Source: Phytoseiulus persimilis
Taxonomy: Eukaryota > Arthropoda > Arachnida > Mesostigmata > Phytoseiidae
Assembly: GCA_037576195.1 (NCBI GenBank)
Contig: CM075103.1
Coordinates: 32,448,723-32,512,722 of the forward strand
Direction of reading: 5' to 3'
DNA: 64,000 bases
The notes under the pieces were generated by a model that saw only the letters and a program-made list of their open reading frames with translations, did not search any database and was not told where the DNA came from. Each line of letters starts with the position of its first letter. Within the stretch, counting starts at the first letter, position 1. Of this stretch, positions 23,807 through 36,404 are shown one piece after another. The translations under genes and the position numbers were made by a program.

Positions 23807-26800
23807 CGTCTGCCGTCAACGTCCGATAAGAACAATCTCTGCGGAGCGAGTCAGGCCTGAACGAGATAAAGGGAAAGAACAACACGGCGGGTCACATGTC
23901 GAAATCTTGGATGCATGAGCCGTAGTGTTCCGTCAACAACTTCCCGAGCACCGAGACAAAGCTCTCGCATACCCATCCGATAGTCATCAAGTGACGATGG
24001 GATTCGGCGAATCTCCGCTGCGTATTGACCATCTAGGGAGAGAACCGCGTGTGTCAACGTCCGATATAACTTCTACTTCTTTGACAGCTGCTCAAGACTT
24101 CTCATGCGTGTTATTGCGCTTCTTCCAATGGGGAACTCGACTCGGGACCGAAATCTGGCTAGAATAACCCGGAAACGTCGAGGTTGTTATCATCGAACGG
24201 TGAGCCATTTGGAGTTCAGTATCACTCGCTCCATCCTGAAGCGGAGCATTGGACTTCGATCCACCGAGGGAAATACATTTCTCCAGCCCGTTTGCTGTTC
24301 TCTATGACGTCGCCATCTTGTCCAATTTCCCGGAGCTTCGCCGGCGGCTGGCTGAACAGTCGAGGAATTTTTCCCGGGGCATGAAAGGAAAAGCAGAACA
24401 CCGAAAAGACCACAAGAACTGGAGCTCGGCTATCTCAGAGCCCTCTGAAAAATGGTGAGACCGTCGTCGCCTCGAACTCTGGTGACCTATCTCTCGTCAG
24501 ACTGCGAATGGTTCGCGTTTTAGTCAGCTGAGCCAGCCTTCTCACAACCAACCAACCGTGGATTGATCTCTCTCGTCCCCTATCAAAAGCTTTTCCCAAT
24601 CCCATCTCTTTTCCTCTCTGTAAGTAGTCTTCTGATTCTGAATGACCCAAGCCCATAAATGAAACTGTAATGTTCTCACAACAATGTCGCAGAGCGAACA
24701 TCTCCTCTCAAGATGTCCGATGGATGCTCGACGACTCGAAGATCATCAGCTCTGTGGAGTCTCCGAATCTTAGTATCCGTGATTTTCCGAACTGCTCTCT
24801 CACTATGCACCCCGAGCACCAGGAGTTCTCCCGCGATTCTCGTGGATCTGAGCTCCTATCGTCGATTAGATCCCGATACTTGTGATGAAATTAAATCCAA
24901 TCTTCGGAAGCTCTTCTGGAGCGGAACGCCTCTTGGATTAGGCAATCAGGCATCGGTGGAAAGCGTGACCTCTTCCAATAAAGAGAGTGCCTAACCTCAA
25001 CCCTGAGTTCCTCGCTCCCGCTGGCCGGTATTCCAGGCTTCGGGTGGCTGAAACATGAGAATATCCCAAAACTGGCCGAATGACCCAAAGAGACCTCTCG
25101 CCCCCAGCGTTGCTCCGCTTCGATGCCGCAGCACCCGTTCTCCCCGACTTTGAATTATCTTGAGTTCGATAGATAAAAAAATTCCTGCGATATATCAGCC
25201 GGCTCAGAGAGTTTCCCCGGGGTATCACTGACTCGACGCCTCTTCCTTTCGAGTTTCGTTCCGCAGAAAGACTTCACATCTCCCGAACCCCCGCTGGCAT
25301 CATGTATGAAGGCCTGCGGAGGCAACCTTCGCCGTTGGGGGAGCTCCCATGAATTGCCTCGTTTCATCCTGGAAGAGGTAGAGCGTCGTCGAAGCTCTTC
25401 CAAGGATGAACGGCCCGCGGTCGGAGGTGGATTTCATTGTATACGAAGTAGCCGAGAAGGGAGAGACAGCGGCGAACAGAGGGGAGAAAGGAGAACACAC
25501 TCAGGAGCGTGCAACTTGAGATTGGTTTCGAAGAAGGCAGCTCCTTTTGAGGGGTTGAGCCAATGCGCTCACGACTCGTCCAGCTCTCCCTCGATCTCAC
25601 TTCCCCTGCTCCCGTCTTCCCTAGCGGCAACTAACTCGGACTTCGAGGACGTGTCGTTGCGGAGGCTCCCGACCTGAGTTTGACCAGATCACAGTCTCTC
25701 ATAGGGTTTCTCGCCGGCGTATCTCGCACGTGGCCCTCAATTAGCCTTCAGCCCCGATGGATTGATTCCGCCTCCGAGTCAAATATCCCCATTGGCCGAA
25801 ATAGATTGCTCAGTCAAGTGGCGAACTCACATGAGAGACCCTTCCGCCTCCCATCCGGTAGAGGTACCAGACCATTTTTCCACCAGGATCGAGATTTTTA
25901 TCGCTGGAGAGTTCTTCCAGCGAACTCTCGACAGGCTCAACGGTTTTTCGTTCTGTCGTTACGGGGTTCCGCTCTTCCCATCTCGTGTGGAAAAGTGCGT
26001 GTATGTGTGTGTGTGTCCACGTATAACAATGCCGGAATTAGTCCAATGTTGGTACCGCGGGCGCGCAGGTAATCAACGCGACAGGAGCTCAGATCCTGCC
26101 TGACCCTGTCGCCTGTCTCGAACCCTGCAGAGAATCGCCGGATCTGAATACCAAATCAATAGTACAGGCCAGGATGGAGGGCTCCGATTGTTTCGGAAAA
26201 GTAGCGTTTTTTTGGAGCAATTTAAGGACTCCAATTCTGGATGTTCCTCTTCGGGGAGCAAAACCGTTCCTGGAGAATGCCGCGGGCATTGTTTGGTGTT
26301 CCCTCTGTTGCCGCTTCGCGCGCTGCAGGTGCTGGTTTACCCTCGGACTTCTTTCGCAACTCTTGAACGGCTTCTGTCGGCTTTGTTTGTTCCTCCCGAC
26401 ACTGCAGCAGAATAAAAAGGACAGCTTGGCTAAAGATTGTTTGCCGGCGTCGTTCTTTTTCACTTTGGACGCAAAACAGAGCGAAAATCGTCCGGGCGGA
26501 AAAGGAACTTCTGGCGTATGAGCAGAAAGGCCACTCACTGGGTTCTTCAAAAAAAAAAACAGGAACGCTACTGCCTATCCCGCTCCCATTGAATAACTAT
26601 GAGACGATGAAAACGGGAGCCTTCGCATCGTCGCCATGACCGAAATCGCCGGCCTCACTCTCTTCCAGGACGCTGTCTCCCCGGAGCCTTCGCGGACGAC
26701 GCAGTCGAGAACAGGCGAACGTTTCTGAACCGAAGCTCAACGAGTGCGCAAGATTGTCCGAGCGAATGGCTTCATCTGTCAGCTGTAGTCCGTCGTGCCC

Positions 26801-28197
26801 GAATTTCGATACTCATCTGGACAGAGCACTAGTGAAATACAGTCTCCCAATATGCCCACGGTACATGTTTCCGAGTACATACCCCTCGCTTTTATCAAAG
26901 AGTCGGAGGCGCCGGACAAGGTCAGGCTGTCATCCAGGATGAGCTCTCGCTGGGGCCGCGCTCCCTTCAACTCGGCTCCCTAAGCCACCTCAGACCCCGG
27001 TACGCAAACTGATAGCGACGGAGCCGGATGCAACATGTACGACGTTCAAAAATGAGGTTTTAGGCTTCATGCAGATCGAATTTCGTGTATTCAGCACGCG
27101 GAACACCGAAGGAGATCGTTCTAGAGTACAACGCAGCAGCTGGGCGATCTTAAAATACGCGCTGGGATCCGCGAGCTTGTGCGCGTTTCCACCAGAAGGT
27201 GGAGGAAACACTCCATATCGGTCCGCCCACCCTTTTGGAGATAGATGTACCAACATCATAGAGGGGACCGACTACACAGAAGGGAAAGTATGAGTCCTGT
27301 GACCGGAAAAACACAAAAAAGGAGAAACTGTTAAAACAAGTGGACTTCACGTCAGATCTCATCAGGTGCGCTGTATCATCCATCCAGACACGCGCTTAGT
27401 GTATGTAGACAGGCGCTCAAGACTTCCACTTTCCCACCACGTTGGTTTTTAACGGAGCCGTGTTCAAACCGTCGGCTCCCATATGAGTCAAGCTCTCGAC
27501 AGGAAGTCGACGGGGCATCACCGTTTTGGGCCGAATACTCTCGCGGAAACGAAAGTCAACAAGATCCAGCGTTCCATAGAGATTCAAATATTGAAGTAGC
27601 TGTGCGAGTCAACGGAGCATAGTTCTCAGTTTCCTGACGCAATCGGCAAACAAGAACGCAATATATCCTCCGCCTCGCGCATTTATTCCTCTTCGCTGCC
27701 GTGAGAGACACTACAGGCATCGCAAGACGACTAGGGAGCGTTTCGGGACGCAAGGAACTTCGAGTGGTCGGGCTCGGGGAAATCAATGCTCGAGCAGAGC
27801 CGAGCACGTCTCCGTGACTGGGTGCTCTCGAGAAATCGATTCTGATGTTTCTCGTGGAGGCCCCTTATTAGATTAACGAGAGGCACAGTCCCTATTATCA
27901 AGGGGACTGGAGTTCTTGTCATTCCAACATCAGCGGGTTCTGTTGGAGAACACGGGATGCCGACGAAAAATCCAGACCCTGTCTGGAATCCGGACGCAGT
28001 CTCTCCCACGACACAGAGGAATTCCATCAGGCAACGATGAAATTCCGGGAGGGAAGAACGCTGCGCACCCTAATTAATTCGCGTTGATCTGATCGTCTAG
28101 CCATGAAGTTAGCGGATGAATAAATGATGTGCACCGAACGTGAGTCGGGGCTCGCAGGTGCATTAGTGACAACACAATGATCTCGAGTAATCGAGAG
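23807..28197. other. No supported gene
   Basis: Short open stretches occur on both strands (for example 24222-24413 -, 24670-24885 +, 25155-25403 -, 25306-25677 +). I see no repeat longer than simple TG or A runs (a short GTGTGT run near 26003-26019). Nothing here could be assigned. Confidence 0.3.
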
Positions 28198-28863
28198 TCA
28201 GGGCAGGTGTTGCTCAGTCGATGCTGATGTTTCTTCCATCTTCCTGCTGCCCTCGGTTCTCCAGGACCTGTCAACGCGTCGCTCATGACGCCGAAGTGTG
28301 CGTTGAATATATTGTTTTCGTAAACGCCGCGTAGAGCTGTCCATGACATGTTTTTCACTCAGCTGGCTTCTATCCCGTCTCGGGGTCGTAGGATTGGCTC
28401 TCAATGCTGCGTTTCCGACTCGAAGTCTCGGCAGCGCGGGCGGAGGTGAAATCCGCGGAAGCGGCTCAAAGCTCCTCGGCGCCTGGATGTTGTCGGCTGC
28501 GGGGTTGACGACTGAGAGATTCTTGATAAAATTGGCTCCACAGCTCATTGAGGTGTTTGCCGTGGGCCTTGCGCGGAGTTCCGGTGTGGAAACGACCGCG
28601 GGACTGGCGAGAGAGGGGGGGGGGGAATCCATTACGACAATGGAGTCCGGAGAAGGTTCGTTCCCGTTCTCCCGCGATTTCTCTTCTCTATCTCCGGGTT
28701 TCGCGCTCCCGCGGTCTCCAGGAAGGGGCTCATTTGTCACGACGAATGTTGCCAAGCGCCGTTTGAGAATGAATCTTTCGGGATCGGGCCACGATTCCCA
28801 TTCCAGGGTAGACTTTGGTTTTTTCGCTCTTCTTCCAACCCGAAAGAATTGCCTCCGAGTCAT
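28198..28863 (-). CDS. Candidate coding exon, 221 codons, unrecognised
   Basis: This ORF opens with ATG soon after an upstream in-frame stop and has a basic, Pro/Ser-rich, disordered-type composition with a basic N-terminus (MTRRQFFRVGRRAKKPK). No domain recognised. Against it: the + strand carries a 194-codon frame over most of the same bases, and an 11-base G run at 28615-28625 lies inside the frame. If real it would probably be a nuclear or cytosolic protein; that is inference from composition only. Confidence 0.33.
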   Translation of the reverse strand: MTRRQFFRVGRRAKKPKSTLEWESWPDPERFILKRRLATFVVTNEPLPGDRGSAKPGDREEKSRENGNEPSPDSIVVMDSPPPSLASPAVVSTPELRARPTANTSMSCGANFIKNLSVVNPAADNIQAPRSFEPLPRISPPPALPRLRVGNAALRANPTTPRRDRSQLSEKHVMDSSTRRLRKQYIQRTLRRHERRVDRSWRTEGSRKMEETSASTEQHLP

Positions 28864-30238
28864 GACTCCGACGCGGAGGGTTCATTCAATCCGCATGACG
28901 ATTCATCTCCATCATGGAGCTGTGTGAGAACTGACGGCGGAGCGCGCACTCCGTTGTAACTGTCGAAAACCCGGAACATGCAGCGTTCAGAGCCTCTCCT
29001 CAGCTGGTTTCGACTTTCCTGAATCTGTGTTTCAATGTCCTCTACTCCGAGTGCGAATGTCCAGTTCGGTACGCAAAACGGGACACTTCATCGTCGCACC
29101 GCCACGCCTGCTGAGATTTTGACCCGAAACGGCGCGAGTGAACGAGAGAAGAGAGAGCGCCCTCGCCAAATTTTTCCGAAACATCCCGAGGAGGACCCAG
29201 ATGATTGCGCAGCACATAATTTGACTCCGTTGGGATACGGGCGAGCTTTGTTCCAGCGTACGACGCGAGCTGGAAAGCGGGTGGAGTCAGGTCCAAAGGC
29301 GAGGCGGAGGGTGCAACCTGCGTCCGATGATGGATAAGCCTTTTGTGTCCTCAACACCTGTGCGTCAGTCGGGATCTGCTGAGTACGTCGATGCTCGCTC
29401 GGCAGTCGGTCAGAAGAGGAATGGGACGCAGTCCCAATGTCGGACACGAGCCCCGAGTACATAGCTACCCGGGGCCGACATTCTCTCGACACTGGAGCCT
29501 CGTCGACAGTGAGCGATGATGTCTCTTTCGGAAGTAGCTCTGCTTGGATACCATCCAAGAGCTTTTTGCGGCAAGGCAGAAACGTGATGCTGACCGGGAA
29601 ACTCAACTCGGTGTTCTGTCCAGCTCACACAGTTCGGAACTATCCCATCATATATGTGAGAAATGCAGTATGAGGTTTAGCTCAGGATGACAGCGAGAGC
29701 AGCCTCCTATTTCATTCGAAGAGCCCTCCGGTAACGGAGCAATAATTCATCTGAAGGCTGTCCTGACAGATGCAAAGGTGTGAAAACAACCAAACTCGTT
29801 GATTTCCATGACCGAAGGATTTTTCGAGTATTTACAGGACCGGTCTCGCGTCAAGGCTGTCTGGTCTGTAACCTGCGCCGGCGGCAAAAACCGCGGAGGG
29901 CCGCCCACCGGAAGTCGGCCGTTGTCAGTAATCAGAGTGAGTTGTGATAAAAAGTAGAGGCGGAGAGTTTGACGATGAGTACGATCATCTTTCTGATTCG
30001 ACTGACTCCCATGATTGAATACATGTATTGGATGAGGCGTGAATACACATGATAATTGGCCCCGGGGAATAGGACACAGGAGACCTGGCCATTCGGAAAG
30101 CTTTATTAGGGCGCGTGAATCAAAGCAGGACGATGAATGATCCTGAATCAATCCCGTATAAAACGCCCAGTCAGTTCAGGGCACGATAGAACAAATGAGT
30201 TTCAATGTCAGCTGAGACCTGTCGATGTTGCACCTGGG

Positions 30239-30732
30239 TTAGTTCCCTTGACCTTCTGCGAAAGAAGTTCGTCTTAGGCTTACAGTTCTCTCTACCTTCC
30301 GCCGTAGTATGTCAGCTTCCGTGCCGTCGTCAGAAATCCGTGCAGAGAGCCGGATTTTTCTCAATAAACGTTCCCATATTTGAGCTGCAAATTCTTCCCA
30401 AGCTCTGGGGTGCGTAGGCAGCATGTGTACCGAACTTAATATATCCGTCAAAATGCACGCCAAGACCTCTTGAGCTTCCAGCGGAAGGCTCCGCTTTCGC
30501 CCTCTACATGTGTAATATCCGGCCGAGTGGTGGGTTCCGGGCTCGAATGCACATATGTATGTACGCAATTTCGCAAGAATCTCTCGAGGGCCCACTTTCC
30601 AAATGCATGAATGTCTTTTCCAACAAAGTTATTTCGTAATTCAATGGAGGTCCGCATGCGGCAGCGACGACCGAGCTCAGCGAACGGTTCTGCATCTAAG
30701 TCATCCGAGAGATGTGCACGCTGCTGACCCAT
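30239..30732 (-). CDS. Candidate two-exon coding region, unrecognised
   Basis: Two protein-like blocks lie in tandem on the - strand. The first (30732 down to about 30576) starts with ATG and ends at a possible donor TTGC|GTACAT. After about 66 bp comes a possible acceptor (ACATGTAG) and a second block with amphipathic helices (for example RAWEEFAAQIWERLLRK) ending at 30239. The phases of the obvious donor and acceptor do not give the most protein-like frame in the second block, so the join is unproven. No domain recognised. Confidence 0.33.
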
Positions 30733-33700
30733 GGTCGAGGATGCTCATCAGGCGATGCAGACGCGTTGTGATCCCGAACCGATCTTCGGCCTGATTCGTT
30801 TTCATCTATTTCTTTTCGGAACCCCGTGGAGGGGGCGACTGTAATTTGCTCCCTGTACGGTCCCTCGTTCGGCTACGGGGTCTCGAACTCACTCGGAATC
30901 CACGAGAACAGTCAAACCATGCCTGGCTACAAGTTCACTCGTAACGCTTCGTGAAGAATGGAGCACTTCTCGCAACAAAAACAAAATTGTAATTCCTTCT
31001 CAGTAGCTTCCGGGAGATCGTCTCACTCGTCCTCCGCGCTCCCAGGAAACAGGAACGAGATGGGAGGGAATGAAATTCGCCGGGGCTGTTCTCACCCGAG
31101 GTCGGTACAAAATAGGAGTCGTTTTGTTCGTAATGGGGACCTTGGGAGTTGCAGGGTCTCGAGCCCGGAACGCTCAAAACATTCCAGCAGAACCTGGATT
31201 GGTTGCACGATGGCGTCAACGTCCGCGATCCCCAACTCAGGATACTTTTGGGCTCATCTGAAGTCTCTCCAAGGCTTCCCAGATACGATCGTATCCACCT
31301 TGTACGCAGCCTGTATTGCCTCACATGTTGTGCTCGTTCGCTGTCATGTGAGTTAACGGTCCGAGTCATTGCGGCCGAGGGATCGTCCTCGAAGACATAT
31401 TGCGATTCTTCGATGCAGTCACGCGTGAAAATTGGAAGAATGCAAACCTTTCTCGGCAAGGACTCGGAACCCGGTCTCGGCTAGGCTAATGTTACGCGGC
31501 AAGCCCTTGAAGCGCGGCTGACTGAAAGAGCCGACTCCGAGCGAGAGGAGACAAATTCCACTCGCAAATATGAGAAACGATGGTCCGTGTACCGTCGCAT
31601 GTTCTCTTTCAGGTGCGCCCTCAGGTGGGCTCAATTGCATTGGTTGCCATTTTTTTCATCGACCTCTGAGTCGGACCAGCGTCCCGGACCTGAACACCGT
31701 GGTCAAATATGGAACAGCTTTCCGTGGGAGCTCTGAGGGAAAGAGCGGGAAGGAGAATCGGTCCGTGAGCCAGGATGAAAGAAACTCTGGCCATCAACGA
31801 CAGAGACTGGAAAACTCTGGATCAGGTTTCGAAATCGCGGAGCTCAAGTCTGACAGACTTCCCCCGCGCGCCGTCGCTGCTCGTATACCTGTCGCGGAGA
31901 TCCGCTCGATCCTGTCGAACGCCGGCCCCGGCCAGCGATGTGGAAGCTCGATCACGTCATAACTAATTGTAATCCTTCCCCGGTCAGCACAGAGGGCGCT
32001 CAAAACTGCACACCGGATAAGACGATTAGGAACCAAGCGACTCAACAGACACGACAATGAGCCGCTGGGTATTTATATGTCGTATAGGTCGTTTAATCGA
32101 CTCCTATCAATGTCGCTCGAGGAACCGAGAGGTTTTAGTGGACACGACCCAGCACTTAACCGACTAACGAGGTTGATGGCGGCTTCTCCCTGGCTCCGAC
32201 CAAATCGAAAACCGTGGGCGCACACGGTTACCACACCAACCTTCGTGCCGATGTGGGCCCGGGGATTAGCGAAACACAGGGCCACCCTAAAGGTGCATCC
32301 TCAACTGTCAATGAGTTCCACCCGAATCTGAGGATGGGAAAGGATGGTGGAGCTCTTTTCGACACCAATTCGACGCTCTCGAAGATGTCCAGGGCCAGGG
32401 TGGAGTGAGAGACAGAGCTTGGAGTTGAGTTTTCCTCGATTCTCTCTTTCGTTTCAGGCTGTCCCCCAATTTTTCTGAGGGACCCTGCGAAACGAATTCC
32501 CCGCTGCATGTACGCTTTCGATAGAAGGACCTCGCGCGGTTGGCTTCCGGATCCTCACTTCAGGAGTATTTCACGGGAAGCTGCGTTGCATCCCGTGTCG
32601 GAGGAGAAACAGGGTCGTGGTTCTGGGACTGAACGGCCTCGCTCCCATACAACAGCATTCGAGGACGCCGGTCTGGCACGTATCATCTGTTTGCGCCTCG
32701 ATGCGGCTTGTGAGCCGTTAGCCAACCGCCGTTCTGGCAGACGTGAGACATAGACGGTTGCAGACACCGCAGACGCCTCTCTCGAGGCAAAGTGACTCCT
32801 GTCCTCCCATTCGCAAGCACGGTAACAGCTGCGAGCAGCTACACGAACCGACAGTCGGCCCAGCAGACATGCAGGCAGGAAGGCAGACAAGCAAGGTTCT
32901 CTCAGCGGAGCGAGTGCCAGTCAATTAAACGTGAATTATGTCTCGATTTGGACGCTCCTGCCTCGGCTGCGTGAATATTCATCAGCAGACGACAACCGCC
33001 AGATAAGCAGCTGAAAACCAGCCGGGAGCATAGAAACTGATAACCGCTGGATGGTACCGCGGTTAGAGCTCAACTCTGCGAGAAATGCTGAAAGCGTCCC
33101 TCGGCTATTACGGGAAGTGGGGGGGAATGCGAACGAGCGGAGGAAGCAGACAAAACGAGCTACCGCAGGGTAATGTAGAGGTAATGCCCCTTCGAGCGCC
33201 CACAGATCCCTCGATGGGCAGGTTCCCGATGCATTCGGCACAAAGTGTGTATGGGAATCGCTCCCACCGTGGATGGTTGCCTGAATGCGTCACAAAGTAC
33301 ATTTCAATAAGGGAGCGCCGTCGATCATGTTCTCGAGGGTTGTTTCCTCCGCTGCCCGCCGAAGCACGTCGAATAGACTGCCTGATATTGTGAGAGCTCT
33401 TCGCGGCTACGGAGCAGACCGCGTATTTTCTGCATCGCCGCGAAGATACGGGAACTACACCGGGTGTGCGCAACTTGGTTCGGGTGAGCAAAACGATCTG
33501 AACTCCGTTTGGAGCGTGAGCGATTCTGGCGTTCCCCTGCTTCTTTTCTACCGTACACACTGCACGTAATGAGTTTTCATCGATCTCAAGGCATTGCTGG
33601 GAGAAGTCGATGGCAATGAAAATCACATTTCCCGCTCTTCTCCCCGCCAGAGCTGTTTCCCCGCGTCGGGCTCCCGAAGGAATCGATGCCGAGAGCTCGA

Positions 33701-36029
33701 CAGATCGACGGTTGGCCGCAAGACTGTCAGGTTGATCACTCGAACGTCACGAGGAATAAGTCGACTCCGGGATTCGGCGAAGCAGGGGCGAGGCAGCAAC
33801 CGCAACCCTCATGTCGATTTACCACCGTGGAACTCAAATTCATCTCGCGTGCTGACGGAAGAACGGAGAAATCGATGAGCACGACAGTTTTTCTCATTTT
33901 GGAAGAATTCATTCGTTCGAAGACCTTCGAGTCCCCAATGAATGGCGCCTGCTCAGCACTCCATCAGTCGTTGATTGCTCTTCGAGTTCGAGAAAAGTCT
34001 TGAAATTCTCCAAGCGTTCCGCGGGCCTTGGCGGAGCTCCCCGAGTCCGAGTCGCGACTGTGTTCAGATCACGTCAGAGACCTCGACGATACGATGCATG
34101 CAATGGAATTCCCCTTACGCAAGGACCTATTGTGAGTCTTGTTATTGCGTCCGCGCTGTGAGGCTCATTCGTGTCGAGCCTTAATGAATTATGCGCTGCT
34201 GGTTTTGTCCTTCGTTGGCCCCGTCGCTCACTTGAGCATTTATGACAAGTCGTTGCGGTTTCCGTGGGTTCCAGCGATCTCGAAGCCAGAGATCTCTTGG
34301 CTCTCTCGAGGAGCGCGACCAAGCACGATGCAGTCGGCTCTCGACAACCAACAAGGGAGCTCTCAACAGAGAGAACATCGCCGGCTCGACAAAAGATCGG
34401 TTGCCCGATTTGCATCTGAACAGAGGAGCATGTCGCGCGAAAATATTTGGACAGCCCAGGAGAACTTTGAGACAGCTTCCCCCTTTCCCAGATTCTTGCT
34501 GATCCCTCCACCCGTGTCCTGTTCCTCTGCGGAGCTGCTTCCGTCGAGCCGAGCGACGTCAGACGAGCGCGTCCTTCGTTCCCGGCCGACTTCAGCCACT
34601 TCAAGAAGATCCGGGATAGATCGCGGAATTGGACCGACAACTTCCGTGGATGCTGATAACGAATCGTTCTTGCGCTCGGAAATCCTCGCGGAAACGTCAG
34701 CAATCCGTACGCCTACCCGCCGGTGACTTTCCTCTGAGAGTTCCACAACTCGGAATGAGTAGCGAGAGGGTTTTTTCCCGCTCCGGGTCCGAGCTTATCG
34801 AACGAGTCGGCGCGGAAAGAGCTAGGGCTCGAGAGCTCAACAAAAAATTACAGTCACTTGGAAGCGAAGTCTTGTTCCGGCCGAGCCTTTCAAAGCTTTC
34901 GCTGCGCTGAGGCGGAATCGGAAGGATGATCCGGAGGCGGCCAGGACTTCCTGAGAAAGGAACAAGGGACTTTCGAGACCCGAATCCAAGGAACAGGTCC
35001 CGGCTCGGGAAGATAGCGGCAAAGCTACGATACGGGGACGTCGCGCCAATATGGGGGGGGGGGAGTCGCGGTGCCGTTTTCCGTTCAGCTCCGGTCCCGC
35101 TCAACTGGGACGTCTCCCGCGTGCGAGGTTGCCGTGAGCAAACAATCATCTGTAGCAGCCTTTGACAGAACAGCGAGTCGGCCGGATGGCTGAGCCCGCG
35201 AGATGCTGAGCGGGCCGGCGGGAAAACAGGCTTCCAGTCAAGCAAGCAAGCGAGCAGGCTCCTGTTCCCGACGTGACCCTTCCCTCCGGTTAGGACCCTT
35301 TCCCAACAGCTCTTCTGCAGAGAACACCGAGCGAGCGAGCGAGCCACCGAGCGCCAGCCAGCCAGTCAGGCAAATAAGGAGGCCGACCAGGAAGGCCGGG
35401 CAGAAGACCAGCCAGCCCGTCAGTCAGGCAGTCAGCGGGACAGAGGAGCAGTCACAAGAAAGACAGCTTTCTAAACAACCAACAACGCCACCCGCAGCAT
35501 CAGTGACAGCCGCGGTTCGACCGCTTCGAGAGTTGGCGGGAGCTCGGCAAGTGAGCGCTCGGAGAGCCACGCAGAGCTCAGACACTGCGCTCAGGAGCTG
35601 TTGCTGCGGGAGCAGCAGCAGGTGGAGACTCCGGCAGCGAGTGGACATGTGTTCGTGAACGCCGGATGTGCAGCAGAGGTAGCGGCGGCGTGCCTTCATG
35701 TGTAAGAGTGTTGCTCGAGGAGACTCCGGTTTCCTTTTGACGGAGGTTCCTGGTGCCGAGGATCTACGTGATAATGCCGTGTTTGGACTCTGAGAATACC
35801 AAGTCTGAGTGCCAAGCGGTGTCCGCTGAGAAACAACGGGACCGCAGCGAGGGGACAGCGGGTGAGTTATTGAGGTGTCTCGCGATCTGTTCACATACAT
35901 TCTCACTGCCCCTCGAAGTGGACATCGTGAATACGGTTCGAAGGCCCGCGATGAAACCTCGAGGCCTCTGAGAGCTTCAGGAACGAACGGAGCCCGAGAG
36001 GATAAATCAACGCCCGATCGAGTAAGCTC
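30733..36029. other. No named gene; low-complexity block at 35.2-35.5 kb
   Basis: Open frames at 33108-33626 (-), 33327 onward (+, an ATG followed by an Arg/Ser/Ala-rich, mitochondrial-presequence-like start), 34074-34746 (both strands) and 34697-35347 (-) could include exons, but strand is ambiguous. Around 35220-35450 there are many CAGC, CAGT and GAGC tetranucleotide words. An 11-base G run lies at 35053-35063. Confidence 0.3.
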
Positions 36030-36404
36030 AAATGTTTGGGAACTTTTCGACTCGGATCTTCGGGAGTCACCGAGCTCTACGCTCGGCAACGGTACCGTCT
36101 CACTCGCAGGGATCCGTTGCGGGAGAAACTTTCAGTTCTCGGTCCTGGCGAGGAAGAAATTCGCAGTCAGCAAATCCGATGGGAACGAAATTTTTCGCAA
36201 CCGTCGGTGCGAGCGAAGCTCGTGCTCCCCGCACTTCCACGTCCGCCGACACTGTCGTCTGCTCGACGTGATTCGCAGTGTTCCGGATCAGGCTTCGAGC
36301 ACTCGGAACCAGGAGCTAGAGTATCCCATCTGACTGAAGAGGAGCGGGGCTGTCCGATAAGATTCTCGTTCTTGGTGAGGCCAAAGTCTTCCCGAAACGA
36401 GTGA
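36030..36404 (+). CDS. Candidate coding stretch, unrecognised
   Basis: One + frame ending near 36404 reads as a basic, protein-like sequence (for example VTELYARQRYRLTRRDPLRE). The neighbouring + frame from an ATG at 36032 is also open for 79 codons and starts like a mitochondrial presequence. I cannot choose between them and recognise neither. Confidence 0.27.
   Translation, partial: KCLGTFRLGSSGVTELYARQRYRLTRRDPLREKLSVLGPGEEEIRSQQIRWERNFSQPSVRAKLVLPALPRPPTLSSARRDSQCSGSGFEHSEPGARVSHLTEEERGCPIRFSFLVRPKSSRNE

Noticed and set aside
35203-35658. 151-codon Ser/Gln/Ala-rich ORF
   Set aside because: Composition comes from CAGC/CAGT/GAGC simple words; more like a low-complexity non-coding or 5' untranslated region.
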